Shown here piece by piece: positions 33,577 through 46,113 of a stretch of 64,000 nt of DNA. Under the pieces are notes generated by a model that saw only the letters and a list, made by a program, of their open reading frames with translations, made no database searches and was not told the DNA's origin. The stretch covers positions 744,001 to 808,000 of the forward strand of contig JAGYVD010000010.1 in NCBI GenBank assembly GCA_021209875.1, read 5' to 3'. The stretch is from Rosellinia necatrix (Eukaryota > Ascomycota > Sordariomycetes > Xylariales > Xylariaceae). A program made the translations under genes and the position numbers. Numbering within the stretch: position 1 is the stretch's first letter; the number at the start of each line of letters is the position of its first letter.

Positions 33577-35978
33577 ATGGCTCACGACAAGAGGCAAACT
33601 CCGGACGACACTGATTGTCGCAGCCCGCCCGAGTCGTCGCCCGAAGCTTCTGATCCGAGATCGGCAAGCAGCCGGTCCAAAGCAAGCATCCGTGTATCGC
33701 TAGCGTGCGTCCAGTGCCGTAGCAAGCAGTATGTTTATTTTACTACGAATTCCCGACATTTGCTACACACGATCTTCTCTGCAATACATACTACATACTA
33801 CTACCACCGACCGACAACCATCCCAAACCCCCCGCAATTCGCCCCGAGTTTAAATCGGCTGCCGCGTGATGGTTACTAAATAGCATCTCGTAGTGTAAAA
33901 TGCGATGCGACGCAACCGGCATGTGGCCGATGCCAAGCGGAAGGAAAACCGTGCTACTATACAAAATCTAGGCGAGGCATTCGGGACCCGAAAAAACGGA
34001 GTTTAATATCGGATAAGCCGCCGATGTCCTCACTCCAACACACCAACCCAGCAACCGAACCAGCCCCTTTGAGTTTGCCATTCAACATTTCGGATACTCT
34101 GCCAAATGGCTGGGTGGCGCCAAGGCCGACGAACACAAACGAGTCGCTGGTCGGTGTCTTCTTCAACCATTTCTATTTGGGCCATCCTATTCTTCCACCG
34201 AAAAGATATTTTCTCAAATACGTGGAGTCAGATCCCAACTCATACCACTTTTTACTTTCCGTTATCGACTTCTGCGGCGCGCTGTATCTGGGGTATCCAC
34301 GGTTGAATGACCTCCGAGAAGTGGCTTATTCCGCCGCCTGTGGCCCGTTGCCCTTTACGGTTCAGTCCGTACAAGGCCTGCATATACTGGCCATCATTGC
34401 TTTTGGCGAAGGCAAATTCCCACATCATACTGGCTTTTCAAACCGGAGTTGGACGATGGCCATAGAGCTTGGCATGCACCGCAAATCCTTCGCAGACCGT
34501 ACTTTAGACGCGGTATGGGCAGAGAGTTGCCGACGAACTTGGTGGTACATAAAATTCCAGAGTACGATACGGTGCGCTAGCGAGGTCGAGCCTTCGGTTG
34601 ACATTTATGATGTTGAATCCGATGCGGATATACCCTGCTCGGAAGAATGGGAGTACCAATCGGGGGTAAGCTTATTACCTACCTATCAAGGTTTCTTGTC
34701 TTGGAACATGTTTCGATCCGCCGATTAAGAAGGCTAACAGTTGTTCTAGAATATCCCGTTGCCCATGTCTCTTTTACAGTATAAGAGAGAGCTTAATCTA
34801 GGACGTTCCGACTTCCCGTCTTTAGCGTTCCAAATCGAAATGTGCCGTATACAGGCTGATATAAGAGATTTGTGTGATGGTGTTGATGGTGAAGATGTGG
34901 ACAGAACGGAAATGATTAATCAAGCGGATTCGAAAATAAGTGATTTTTTGCGCCGCGTTCCACGGTGGAAAATGGACGTGGGTACGTTATCCCAACTTTC
35001 ATAGTGTTAGAGAGATCGTGAGACAGATGGCAACCGGCTGGTTTTGTCCTGCCATGCCCATATTTCGCGTGCCATCATTGAGGCAACTATCGCTAACTAT
35101 ATACCTATTTTCCAAAGTCGACCCAGCTGGACGACCCGACCAAGTCCTTTTCGGGGCGTTGGCCTGGGCACATATGTAAGCCTCGAGCGATATCACAACA
35201 AGCATTCTATGCCGGTCGCTAACCTTTTACCAATAGAAGCCGAATTCGGCTTAGACAGTCATCTCTGAGGACAGGGCTCAATCTGCGCGAATACTTTCCC
35301 TTCGGACCCGATCGCGGACCTGAGCGCAAGGGACAGGCCGTGAAACAATTCGGCTGGAACCTGCAATCTGTTGAAATTCAAGCTGCCAATAGCCTCTGTG
35401 ACCTATTTCGGTACCCCTTTCCGATCGCGAGTCTTAGACCCATGGTAAGTCAACCACCAAAGTCGCACATTCTTATTAAAGCGTGTCGAAGGCGGGGATA
35501 CTCGGTGCCTTTTACTACCATCCGCTTTTTCTACCTTCCGACTAGGCAGAGTTAGTCAGTCGCAGGATTAATCACTAACGCGTTATCCATCCAGATGGTT
35601 CCAGGCCTCCTAAGGGTAGCTATTGTATATTTGGACGCGTGCGTATTTCTAGGATTGGACTCGCCTGTATTTCGTGAAAGGATCAACGCTCTCATACGAA
35701 TCCTTACGATACACGGCGAAACGTGGCCGCTGTCTAAGAGGATAGCCGAGGATATCCAAGCTGTGGCCGACGAATATCTAACCCCACGAAGCCAGCCCAG
35801 AACGAGTCCCAGTGACTGGGATACCATGGTCACCGGCGCCATAAGCAATACCTCCTTTATTGAGCCGTCTGTTGGGGGTTTCGATCCCTATCTATTTGCC
35901 GATTCACAGCTAGAATGCGTACTGCTGGATTACCACGAGTCCGAGCAAGCCATGCCTCCCATCGTATCTACATGGTAG
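33577..35978 (+). CDS. Zn2Cys6 fungal transcription factor with fungal-TF middle homology region
   Basis: Multi-exon model of 615 residues: 33577-33728, 33894-34665, 34750-34981, 35027-35068, 35118-35175, 35237-35444, 35595-35978. Exon 1 ends inside the zinc cluster. Splicing joins ACVQCRSK to HVKCDATQPACGRCQAEGKPC, giving CX2CX6CX6CX2CX6C, a DNA-binding binuclear zinc cluster, followed by a basic linker (KSRRGIRDPKKRS). The middle homology region has AESCRRTWWYIKFQST, and later exons carry FGWNLQSVEIQAANSLCDLF and VAIVYLDACVFLGLD, typical of this regulator class. Most introns have good donors and branch sites. The 49-nt intron at 35069-35117 is proposed only because phase demands it (weak GTGCCA donor, AAG acceptor); the alternative is a frameshift there. 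The gene stands alone, so target genes cannot be deduced. Confidence 0.8.
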
Positions 35979-37735
35979 AACTATTATCGCCACTCGCTCC
36001 GGGTTCGTGGGAATAGACGCAGTGTCTTGACGTCCTTGGTGTGTGATATCACCATACCCATACTGCAAACACCCGGGGTTGTCCCTAATACGAATGAATG
36101 CCCATCGCCAACGAGGGCCCAAAACACACGAATAACCACTCACCATAATCAATTATACGTACAGTCGGCAGAGCCTTTAGATAGATACCATACCATACCA
36201 TACCACCACAAATTAAGACACTATTTGCTACTTGAGGGCGTCAACGCGGCTATCACATGACGATATATGATCATGCGTAGAAATATAAGCGACCGATGCT
36301 TGTGCCACCCATGGTATACATACACCCAATAGGATACCTGGGTAGCGCCACTTTGGGTTCGCCGGTAGTTGTATATGCTTAATCTGTGTTTAACACATCC
36401 TAGGTACTTAGGTAGGTAGGGTACCAAGGATCATGATACAGTATATATACACAGTATTAGCCCCATGGATCCTACCTGGGTAGGTTCACACTTATGTAAT
36501 AAGCTAAGGTTGAGGAGGTTCTGCGGCGATGACGTGCGTAGTCCCGCTTCACCGCATAGATGCATATCTGATACATATTCTCAAGGAACCTAGATCCCTG
36601 CCTCCGCCCTTACCCAGGCACGCACCTAACCCACCCAGGTACCTAGGTAGCGTGCGTGGGAGATAAGCTACGACATGTTACCTAATTAGTAGACATCACG
36701 AGCCTCTGTTCTTCTACCGAGCTTCACCACAAAATACTTCGCGACAAAATGTCACCCTAAACCCTCTATCCTACGTCAAGCTGCCCCTCGGACGAGCCTT
36801 ATCGGCAAGGGATCCGCCTTCCTTTTCTCCCTCTGGGCTCTGGGCTGGTTGAGGTAACACCCCCCCCCCCCCCGGTTTGCCTTGTATCGGCCTTTTCCCC
36901 CTTGTATGACGCACTTGATGGTTAGGCACAGTAGCTTACTTTGTATTTCCATGGTTTAGGTATCATTTAATTGGGTCCTTTTCGTATTTCTTCCTTCGAC
37001 TTGAACGAACGAGTGACATATCTCTCTGCTCTCGAGCCCGGTTTTCCTTCCCACAACCGATTGTGCCATTTCGTCTCAGGTCTCGCCTCGCCTCGCCTCG
37101 TCTCGTCTCGTCTCGTCTCGTCTTGTCTCGTCTCGTCTTGTCTCGTCTCGTCTTGTCTTGTCCTGTCTTGTCTAGATAACTAGTTGTTAAGTACGGCCGT
37201 GGGCAGAAAATCGTTGGCCAGGCACACGTCACTTCCAAGGGGCAATCAAAGCGGGGGAGGGGGCAGCGGATGGCACATGATTGCGAAATGTAGTGCTATA
37301 GAGAAAGCAGGGCTACGTTGCAGAACCAATACATACATACACGAACACCTCCACCGTTTCCCGCCTCGGCCGCCCCACGAACAGCCAACCTCGAGCGAGC
37401 CCGACCCTCGGGGAGGAGGGGCAAAGGACACCACTAGTGGGTATTACACGCACGTTCTATCCGTCCTGCTGGGTTCGGAACACGACCTTTCTCCGCTCCA
37501 CTGCGCTACACTACACCGCACCCCTTCACCACCCTCACCTGCTTCCGGTGTCCACCCTGTCGGACTTAGCGAGCGAAGGGGAGGGGGGTGTGCGAGTCTA
37601 GATCGGAACCGGCCCGGTCGGTAAAGCCCACCAAGCACGTACGACTCGAGCGAGAGAGAGAGGCGGAGGATTAAGAGCTGGGATCTAGACACCTAAGCCT
37701 CCAAGTCGGCCAGCCAGCCAGTCAACCATCCCACC
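35979..37735. other. intergenic, repeat-bearing upstream region of membrane protein gene
   Basis: No supported gene. It contains a TACCA repeat (36186-36205), a TAGG patch (36404-36424), a C homopolymer (36857-36874) and a long CTCGT/CTTGT array (37080-37174). The 146-codon frame at 37184-37624 overlaps a minus-strand frame, has no recognisable product and is probably leader or promoter sequence. Confidence 0.5.
37080..37174. repeat. TCTCG/TCTTG pentamer array
   Basis: Eighteen or so tandem pentamers, drifting from CCTCG to TCTCG to TCTTG to TCCTG. It is strand-asymmetric (pyrimidine on the plus strand) and about 560-650 bp upstream of the next start codon. A related array precedes the APT1 gene at 45801-45866. 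Confidence 0.95.
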
Positions 37736-40048
37736 ATGCCCGAATTCTTCCCCTTCATCCCAGGCACCGAGACGAGCCCGGCCGCCTCCCGCTCCCACGG
37801 TGCCGACAGCACATCACCCTTACTTGGTCGCTTCCGTGCCGTCCCGCCACGCACGACCCCTTCCTCCAGCATATTCTCGTCGCGGCGGCAGCCCCAGAGC
37901 TCGCGGCTCGGGTCCGCGGCACGCCGGAGTCTGATCGATGCGTCGAAGAGGGGCAGCGTGCACGTCGGCTACGGCGCCGTGATCGCCGCGGGGCTCGATG
38001 ACGGCGACGGAGATAGCGACGAGGACTGGAGCTCCGACGAGGACGACGCCATCGAGGGCGACGGCAGCGGGAACAACAAGGCTTATCGCATGGCGAGGAT
38101 ATGGCGTAGGACCGTAAGGAAGACGAGGCGTAATGTCGAGGACCTCTGGGTTGCGCCAAGACATGGTGCTGTACGCCGGGTTGTCGAGACTTGGTGGAGT
38201 CGTTGGGGACTCTTGGTTTTCTTCCCCGCCGTTCTGGTGAGTCCTTTTTTTTGTCTTATCCATCTACAGACAGGAGACGACGGCACGTCACCACATGATA
38301 CACTACCAACTGCCTCCTCCCCAAAGACAGAAAAATGTATTACGCCTGGGGGCTCAGATTTTTTATCTACGCGTTTGTCCCGCAGTTAACAAGTCCATGA
38401 TCTTACCATCTAGGCCGTGGCATGGTGTGCGATCCCGTTCCCGCAATACCCGCTCGACGCCTCACATTCCAAGCCGTATTCCCTCCTCGACATCTTCCCT
38501 CCTCCTCCTCCTCCGACGACGACGACGGTATCACTACCGGGCCACCGGGCCCCCGGCCACGGCGAGGCGCGCGTGCAGGTGAACTTTTGGTTCTTCCTCT
38601 TCGTGTACTACGGCTTCTACAACCTCACGGCGCTGATCTGGATCACCAAGGTGTTCAACCTGTACTCGCTTAACTGGTGGCCCGCGGCCCTCGGCTTCCC
38701 ACTAACCGTCTCCCTCATCGCCGTCCTCTCCCTCGCCGCCCCTGTCCCCGTCTACCTCGCGCCCGCGAGCCGCTTCCTGACCGTCCACAACACCGCCTGG
38801 ATCGGCTGGACCTTCCTCGTCATGGCCCTGCCTGTCGCCATCGCCTTCGGCCTCCTCGTGGCCCACGAGCGCCACCTGGGCCTCCGCCACTCGCTCTCCG
38901 AGACCCAGCGCATCTTCACCTCCTCCTGGTGGACCGGCGAGGGCGGCGGCTCCATGCGCGATCACACCCCCGGCGGCCGCCGCGGCCAGCGCTGGGGGCT
39001 CGGCGGCCAGGGAACCTTCGACCCCGACGCCGCCATTCTGCAGATCGCCGCCGACCCCCCGCCGCCGCAGCCTAGGGGGTTCATGCCGCGGCGCCGGTGG
39101 TTGCCCGCGAGCTTCGTGCGTTTCATGTGGTTCTGCCTCGCGCTGGCCATAAGTTTGCTCGCATACCTGATAGGGGAGGCGTATGCCGAAATCTACCTGC
39201 GCACCCTCCCGCACAGCAGCTGGGAGACCATCATATACGTCTACAGTTGGGTCGTCACCGTCCATCTGCTGGATCTACTTACGGGCTGGATCCTCGGTGG
39301 CAATGAGGGAGAGCGAGTAGGCAGTTATCCCTTGAGTTGGATATTCAAGTTGTAAGATCTATCTCCCCTTCTCCCACCCCTTCTCCCCCTCCCCCCCCCT
39401 TGGAAAGTTGGGCAAATGCACTGGTCGGTCATTGGACACACACACATAAGCGACAAAGTCTTACTAACATACCTCCTAAACAGATACTTTATGCTGACCT
39501 ACCAAACCTACGTGCGAGCGCTGTACGCGCGTCTGCGCTCGCCCCAGCAATTCATCTTGCTGCAGGCTCTTTCCTCGAGCTTCCTCATCATCCTGACGCC
39601 GTTGACCATGACGAAGACATATCATCGAGCGCTCACGGTGTTAGGGCTCACAGGCCAATCTTACGGCTCGTACCAGAAGATCTGCACCCGCAACGTCTTC
39701 ATCCGGTTCCTCGCGGAGAACGTGAGTATGCTGACCTTCTTGGGGAGCATTCTAGTCTTGCATTTCGGCCCCAACACGGACGTCTACCCCTACTTCGCCT
39801 TCGACGACCCCGACGAGCCCTACAACTTCAAGCTTACGCTGGTCGCCTCCACTGTCACGTGGGCGTGCGAGCTGGCCGCGGGTGTTGTGCTCCGGGGCCT
39901 CATTCGCTGGACCTTCGGCGTCAACGCCAACATCGAGGGCCGCATGGATCTGGCGGTCTGGCCCGAGCTGCTCCCCACGAGCATTGCCGTCATGGTTCAC
40001 GTTTTGCAAAACATGTTATTCTCCATCATCCGATTACATTTCCGGTGA
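37736..40048 (+). CDS. polytopic membrane protein, about ten TM segments, uncharacterised
   Basis: Three exons: 37736-38236, 38414-39351, 39484-40048 (phase-0 and phase-2 introns of 177 and 132 nt), giving 667 residues. The first ~150 residues are cytosolic-looking: Ser/Arg-rich, with an acidic stretch GDGDSDEDWSSDEDDAIEGD. About ten hydrophobic segments follow, among them WGLLVFFPAVLAVAWCAIPF, FWFFLFVYYGFYNLTALIWI, LTVSLIAVLSLAAPVPVYL, FLVMALPVAIAFGLLV, FCLALAISLLAYLIGEAY, FILLQALSSSFLIILTPL and TLVASTVTWACELAAGVVL. A long loop between TM4 and TM5 is Gly/Pro-rich. I do not recognise a transporter or enzyme signature; it resembles conserved fungal membrane proteins without assigned function. 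The gene is GC-rich. Splice models are good because hydrophobic segments continue across both junctions. Confidence 0.8.
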
Positions 40049-41111
40049 AGAGCAGAGGGGGAGGAGGGAGATACGAGTGGAGTAAAGGGGAGTGGGCGGG
40101 TTGGGTGGTCGCGCGATTATAGTCAAGCCAGACAAGAGAAAATTAGCCTATCGCAGCTTTTATGATCTTCCCATCTCGTTCGATTTGCCCAGGCCAATCG
40201 ATGGAAGGGGATGGTGATTGCTTGTTGCAATGGCCTCTCCAAATCGGTCTCGGTTTACTTAGCTCGTCTTTGCCTATATCCCACCGCCCCCTCCCCCCCA
40301 CAGAGATAAAGCAGATGCCGTATGATGTCCTGCTGTTTTTTGTTTTCAAAAAAAAAAAAAAATTTCTTTGGGTTTCTTTGCTTTGGTTCTATAATAGGCT
40401 GCAGAGAAGCCCAACCTATTGTTTGATGATACCCCTTTCAGCAGAGAAGTACCCAATCTAGATAGAATTGATATCCCTAATGATAATGGAATTTTCTCGG
40501 AAACACCCGACTGCAGGTTAACGAATTCGGGGGCAGAAGGGGAGTTTAAGAAGTGTACAGCTAGCAGCCTGACATCTGCATCCCGAGTGCAGATCCGGTG
40601 CATATTTTGCGGGCAACAAAAGGGGCCGGGGCGGGGGCCAATGTGCGCGGGCTATCTAAATTACGACCTAACAGTCTACAACAGGGGGCGGGGCAGGGTA
40701 GGGTGGAGGCTGAATGGCACTGTATATCAAGTCGACAGCAGGCATCGAAAGAGGGTTTTGACGTGGTTTCACACGCGTTGGCCTCTGCGTTGGAGCGGAG
40801 TGTCCTGTGTGTGTGGAGGGGCTCTCGACGCGGCATGCATGAAATACTGCATTGCTTGGCTGGGTTGGCCATTGAGGAGAAGAAGCCAGGGAAGAAGCCT
40901 TGGAACATTATCAAGAAGTATCGACGACCACGACTCGTATGGCTGTCATCGCACCGTCGTAGCCTCACACCCATTTCGTTGGCAGGACGTCAAGTTAGAA
41001 CAGCTTTTCTGCAATAGACCAGATCCGGCCGCGGGATTTCAATGCCTTACCCCGGCCGACCTGAAGCGGCCGATCTGGTGCTTGTCCTACCTTCCCCGAC
41101 CGGTATAGTAC

Positions 41112-41608
41112 ATGCGTTCGGGTTGCCGGCTTTGGTTTGAGTCCGTGAACTTTACGGAGGTGGGAGGTTATATTCCTTTTGCGAATGATGAGCTTGATCC
41201 AGAGGCTCGGGGAAGCATGGTCGGTGAACGCTCAGACCCCGGCACTGATCGTCACCGGTCAAGAACCGTTAGGATCTTGGGGCTGAAGTAGTGTTGAGGT
41301 ATGCGTTGGAGGGTTGGCAACTTGTAAACACCCTCCATGAGGTCATCATGCAACAGAGCTACCAATGCAAATCCTCAACACTAGTTTCAGTGACAGGTAG
41401 GTCGAGTTCACCCGAAGGCGGCCTTCCTCCGTACGACCAGGACGAACGGGTGCAGATCATTTCGCCTGGTTCGCCCAGAACGGTCCAGGATAATGTTGGA
41501 CAGCCCAGCTCTGGTGAACGGCCGTCGCCCTACAAACTAACAGTTCACGAAATAGCCGCTATACTACGACGCTCTGAAATGTTTTCGGCAAGACAGCGAA
41601 GCCTCTAA
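41112..41608 (+). CDS. possible small two-exon hypothetical protein
   Basis: Model: exon 1 at 41112-41287, intron 41288-41400 (GTAGTG donor, GGTAG acceptor), exon 2 at 41401-41608, giving 127 residues. The pieces have balanced composition and few rare residues (exon 1 NFTEVGGYIPFANDELDPEA; exon 2 EGGLPPYDQDERVQIISPG and KLTVHEIAAILRRSEMFSAR). They look more protein-like than the surrounding random frames. Phase is consistent across the junction, but the donor is weak. I recognise no domain, signal peptide or membrane segment. It may be a young gene, the remnant of a larger one, or chance. Confidence 0.22.
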
Positions 41609-43078
41609 GCTATGTGCTAAATTTCGGTGAATGTTACGACATCTGCAGGGGGGCTAAAGCAGCAGCGTCGGCCCACAAAAGAGTGGAAGGCTAGCCTGCT
41701 GCATACTCACCTGCGGGCACGTAGGTAGAAGATATCTGAGTCCCTGTTATTGATATTTGTTGACAGTCCAGCAAGTCGATTTGGGCTCGGGTTGACTGAA
41801 AACCGAGGGTCCATGGATGCCGATGTCGGCCAACACATCATGTATCAGAGTCCAGATATTTTGGGTCAGATTGGTGAGGCATAAACAAGCAGCCTAAGAT
41901 GATCCGCTCAGTGCCTGGAGGGCGTTTCGACTACGAAACGTTAGTAATCGACCGAGTGGCGTAAGAGGTATGGCTCGTATTCAAGTCCCGTAGGGCTGTC
42001 AATACTGTTCACGAAATTAATTGCACACATGTTGGCTCGACGACAGGTGCCACACACATGGCCGCTCACAGCCGAGGTAGATAAGCAAGCATACCGAACC
42101 TTGACACGGATCATATCGAAATTCACGGCTGGGTCAGATCTCGGTAGTTGGCTAAGCCGCCAGCACTCATGCTTAGCGCGACTCAGCATGCCGACGAGAG
42201 CCTAGATCTATAGCGAGGTTGAGCTAATCACCCATGCTACCTGGAGATGTCGTCGTCAAAACATCAGCCACTTGGCTAGCGAGCCCCGAGCATGTAGGCT
42301 AGCTACCTCCTGCCAGCATGGCTTGGGTAAAGTCAAAGTGATCAAAACAAGAGAAGGCCTGTTACTAGTTCAAAGCGGTATAGCCGGTCAGAACCGGGAC
42401 CGGCACAGGATACGAGGCACAGGATATGAGTAATAGTAGCGGCATAGTGTGGTTGCAATGCGCAGGAAGATGGCTATCCTTGATGGCTTGGTTCGGTGAC
42501 GCAGCAGGGCCCAAGAGGCATCGCAAGCTGGGGTCCGGTTGAAGCCGTGCCTCGTCGACGCTGTCGAAAGAACCGGAGCACAGGGAAGTTGGAAAGCCTG
42601 GGCCGAGAGGAGATTGCTACTGGCTCCCGAGATCCGAGCAGCCACCAACACAGATACTTGCACACGGGGATTGGGGGGCATGCCTCTGAACAGCACGGCT
42701 GTTGGTCGACCGCTCTACTCACCCTAGTCCAGTTTCTGGTGGCGGGCGGTAGCATCAAGGCGCCGCCGGAACCAGGTCAGAGAGGCATGCTCTAGCCCAT
42801 GGAGAGCATGCTCTGCAGCATTGATTACCTACAAGACGTAAGGAAATCTCAAACCTGGCTTATAGATGTGCCACGTTGGGACCATGTGTGTAAGCTAAGA
42901 ACGAAGAATTGGTTGATACATAGTGCTGATAGTGGGAGTGGGTATGGGATGTGGGGGAATGATACAACCTAGTACCAAGCAAAGGATGAAGGGATCATAC
43001 ATACATAGTGCTACACTACCTACATAAGGTATGCCCAAGAAGGTACGCCTGGGAAAGTATGCCTGGTAAAATACGCCT

Positions 43079-43108
43079 AAGGTAGGTAGGTAGGTAGGTA
43101 GGTAGGTA
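43079..43108. repeat. TAGG microsatellite
   Basis: Seven tandem TAGG units. It is preceded by four copies of a looser RTATGCCTRRG/AAGGTACGCCTGG unit at about 43027-43082. Confidence 0.95.
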
Positions 43109-44083
43109 AGTATGCAGGTACTTTCTCTATCGTGTTTAGAGCTTGGGTGGGGAGGTAGAGACCAGAAGGATTATACTATACGTACTTACCTCTTCAAGAC
43201 GTACATACATGATAGGTACTTAATGAAGGAAGGCAAAGCCTTGGGATGCCTACTACGTGCCTATCCTACTTAGGAGGTATGTTCCGTCCGTTTGGAAGTT
43301 TAAGATAGGGGCCCCACCATCCGCCAGAGAGGTAGATATGTATATGTATCATGATTCACGTACCCTTGTACAGAGGTAATGGGCCACCACGAGAGCCTCT
43401 ATGGCCCGCCCAGTACAGGCCTCGGAATCTAGATTTTTCCTATTGATGGGCAATCCTGTTTAGATGGCATTCTTGTAACGGGAGACCGATATGCTAGGCT
43501 AGGCACTCCAAGGTCCTTGTCTCGCCCGCCGAGGTCCGTTAAGGTAAGAAGTGTCTACCTGCCTATATTTAGGTATGTATTAGGAGGTATCAGATGCTGG
43601 GCGCCTATATCGAGAATCTTTCCCGTGCCAAATTACGCCAGGCTTGCCCATCCCAGCCGACAAGCGTTATCTCGACGACCCGACCCTCACTCAGCAAGCA
43701 ACAGCCATTCGCTTGCTCGTAAGATGTTTTGGAAAGCCCCAGTTTCCCGCGTTGGTCCATTTGATGGAAAGGTGATGGATCACTTGGAGTCTAACAAACC
43801 GTAAATGTCGGTCACGCTGGCTGGTGCGCACTAAGGATAACTATAGGTATGTATTGTATTCATCAGGCATCTAGAGGCTGCGAGTGGGATGTGGACGCCA
43901 ACAATCTCGACTGTCTAGCGTTTCATTCGTCCTTAGTGCTGTTGATACACACTTAGTAATAGGGTAAATAGTACCTGCTATAACCCGCGGACGGGGTCCC
44001 ATGCGATTGATCTTTCGACAAACCAGGTGTTACCTGGGATTACACACCCGCGAGATTCGAGACCGGGGGCTCTCCCTACTCCT

Positions 44084-44160
44084 GGGCCGCCTATTCATGG
44101 GCCACTTAATTCATGGGCCACCTAATTCATGGGCCACCTATTCATGGGCCGCCTATCCAT
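44084..44160. repeat. 15-16-nt tandem repeat
   Basis: About five imperfect copies of a GGGCCACCTAATTCAT unit, with GGGCCGCCTATTCAT variants at each end. Confidence 0.9.
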
Positions 44161-44828
44161 TACGTTTCTATTGCGTCTGGCAGAGGTTATGAGCTCAATT
44201 GGTATGAATAAATTGATGGGATATAAGTCACCCCAGCCTAACACCCGGCTCCCAGCATAACACCTCCCGGACCATGAGCCGACCAGACCTGGTCGAGTTC
44301 CAAGCATCGCATCTGCATAGCAACCCACAGGTACCTCGCTCACCTACAATGTCTTGCGCTGCATTGGCCCGCGTGCGTCCCCCATTCTCGGTTTTGCAGC
44401 CACATCTGGGGAGTATGCAACGAAACGATATAAAACGCTGACGACTTCTCTTACCGCCTTTCCGGACCATCTCGAGCGCAGAACGACCCTGGCGGCGCAA
44501 AGTCCTACCAGCCTAAGCTAGTGGGACGACGGTCTTGAAAGCGATCCATGCGGCCGAGCACAACAGCGTGGCGGCTTGCAGGGGCTTCTAAGTCTTATTC
44601 AGTATGGTCACATCGCGACATGGTGGGGTTGGTGTTAGAGGTCTGTATGGTCTGTATGTCTGTGTATGTGTGTATCTGGTAACATCCACCAATTGCACCC
44701 ACGAGGGACCACCATCTGTCTCGATCGTGTTAGCCAGGCGTGAAGGCGTGCCGACAACAGAGGCATACCCAAGCAAATGCCCGAAGAAAGAGGCCAGTAC
44801 CCAGGTACTCTCACAGAGCCGTAACTAT

Positions 44829-44878
44829 GTGAGTACCCGTGAGCGCCTGTGAGCGCCTGTGAGTGCCTGTGCGTGCGC
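44829..44878. repeat. 10-nt tandem repeat
   Basis: About five imperfect copies of GTGAGCGCCT, decaying at the 3' side into GTGCGTGCGC. Confidence 0.85.
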
Positions 44879-45800
44879 TCATTTGTGAGAGGAGAGCTGA
44901 AGTGGAGCGTGTTTGCAATACTTCTTCGGTATATTGCTTTTCGTATCTGACGAAATCACGCCAAGCACTTACCGCTAGATATTCATGGTGGTTTAAGCGT
45001 ATCGGTATGCCGTATCATCAACCACGGCCATTCTTGTTGCCATCATCGTCAGATGGCATCAGAGCATACCTAGGGAGTCCCATAGCTTCCCGCCCGGACA
45101 TAGGCCATGGTAATACTCTCATGCAGCTCTCTGGTGCATGCGTCGAGAATAATCAAACCCCCCGCGCCTAAGAGGGCAAATATGCCAAATATGCCATCTG
45201 GAAAGTAATCCATGCGGTGCCTTGCCTCGATGGGTCCGACTTGGCTCTACCACTTGCTTAACAGGTGCAATTAGGATAAATGCCTGGGGTTTTTTTTTTT
45301 TTTCGTTTACTACTCTGTGCCTGGATGTTCCTTACGAAATACTAATAGGAATTATGATCTTTTGAGAAGCGCGGACCGACGTGGACAGGGATGTCAACTT
45401 CCTCATTTGGGCTGCGGTGCTAAGGTTTAGCCACTTACCTAATCAGGTTAGAAGAGATAACCTCAGAGTGTGGACAAAGACGCGTAAAACCCCAAATCCC
45501 AGACAGGCATTGAGAAAAAAATTTAGCCCCGCCAAAACGAGGAACGATAGGGAAGAGGGGAAGAAAAAAAATTGAATGCTCGACTCACTCCATCCCACTT
45601 TGAAGCGTCGCCCGCGCTCTCTCCCCCACCTCGACTCAATGTACATCGCCAACATCAACACAACACCCACCCGTCCGTCTTTCCTGCTTATCGACCGAAA
45701 TGGCCCGGGTGCTCCTCCCAATTGGCCCTCTTTTTATTTCTAGCTGTCATTAGCTTGTGTTGGACGCTCGGGAAAATCATTTTTTTCTTTTCCACATCGG

Positions 45801-45866
45801 TCCCGTCTTGCCCTGTTTGGTCCTGTCTTGTCCTATCTTGTCCTGTCTTGTCCCGTCTAGTCTCGC
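45801..45866. repeat. TCCTG/TCTTG pentamer array upstream of APT1
   Basis: About twelve imperfect pyrimidine-strand pentamers (TCTTG, TCCTG, TCCCG). It has the same strand orientation and a similar distance (about 0.75 kb) to the start codon as the array before the membrane protein gene. Confidence 0.85.
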
Positions 45867-46113
45867 CCTTCCCCTCAAGGCTCAACAAGCAGCGCCATTT
45901 GATTGCCAACCCTTGCCCGTCTCAACAGGCAGACAAGGCCACACGAAACATCCTTAAGCGTGCCTAAGCAGTCAGGCAGACAGACCATTATTCCCAGGTG
46001 CTGCTCACCGTCTTCACTGGCAGCGCTGTTGCCACCCATTCCCGCTCTCATTACCGCTCCTACCATTACCACCACTGCCTTAGGCACCTGCCGCCGCCAC
46101 CACCACAACTATA

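Noticed and set aside
37184..37624. 146-codon plus-strand frame
   Set aside because: No recognisable product, overlapping frames on the other strand, and its position just after a pentamer array fits leader or promoter DNA.
41945..42000. tRNA-like words (GACCGAGTGGCGTAAG and TATTCAAGTCCC)
   Set aside because: The D-arm and T-arm resemblances are only about 30 bp apart, with no room for an anticodon arm and no acceptor stem pairing.
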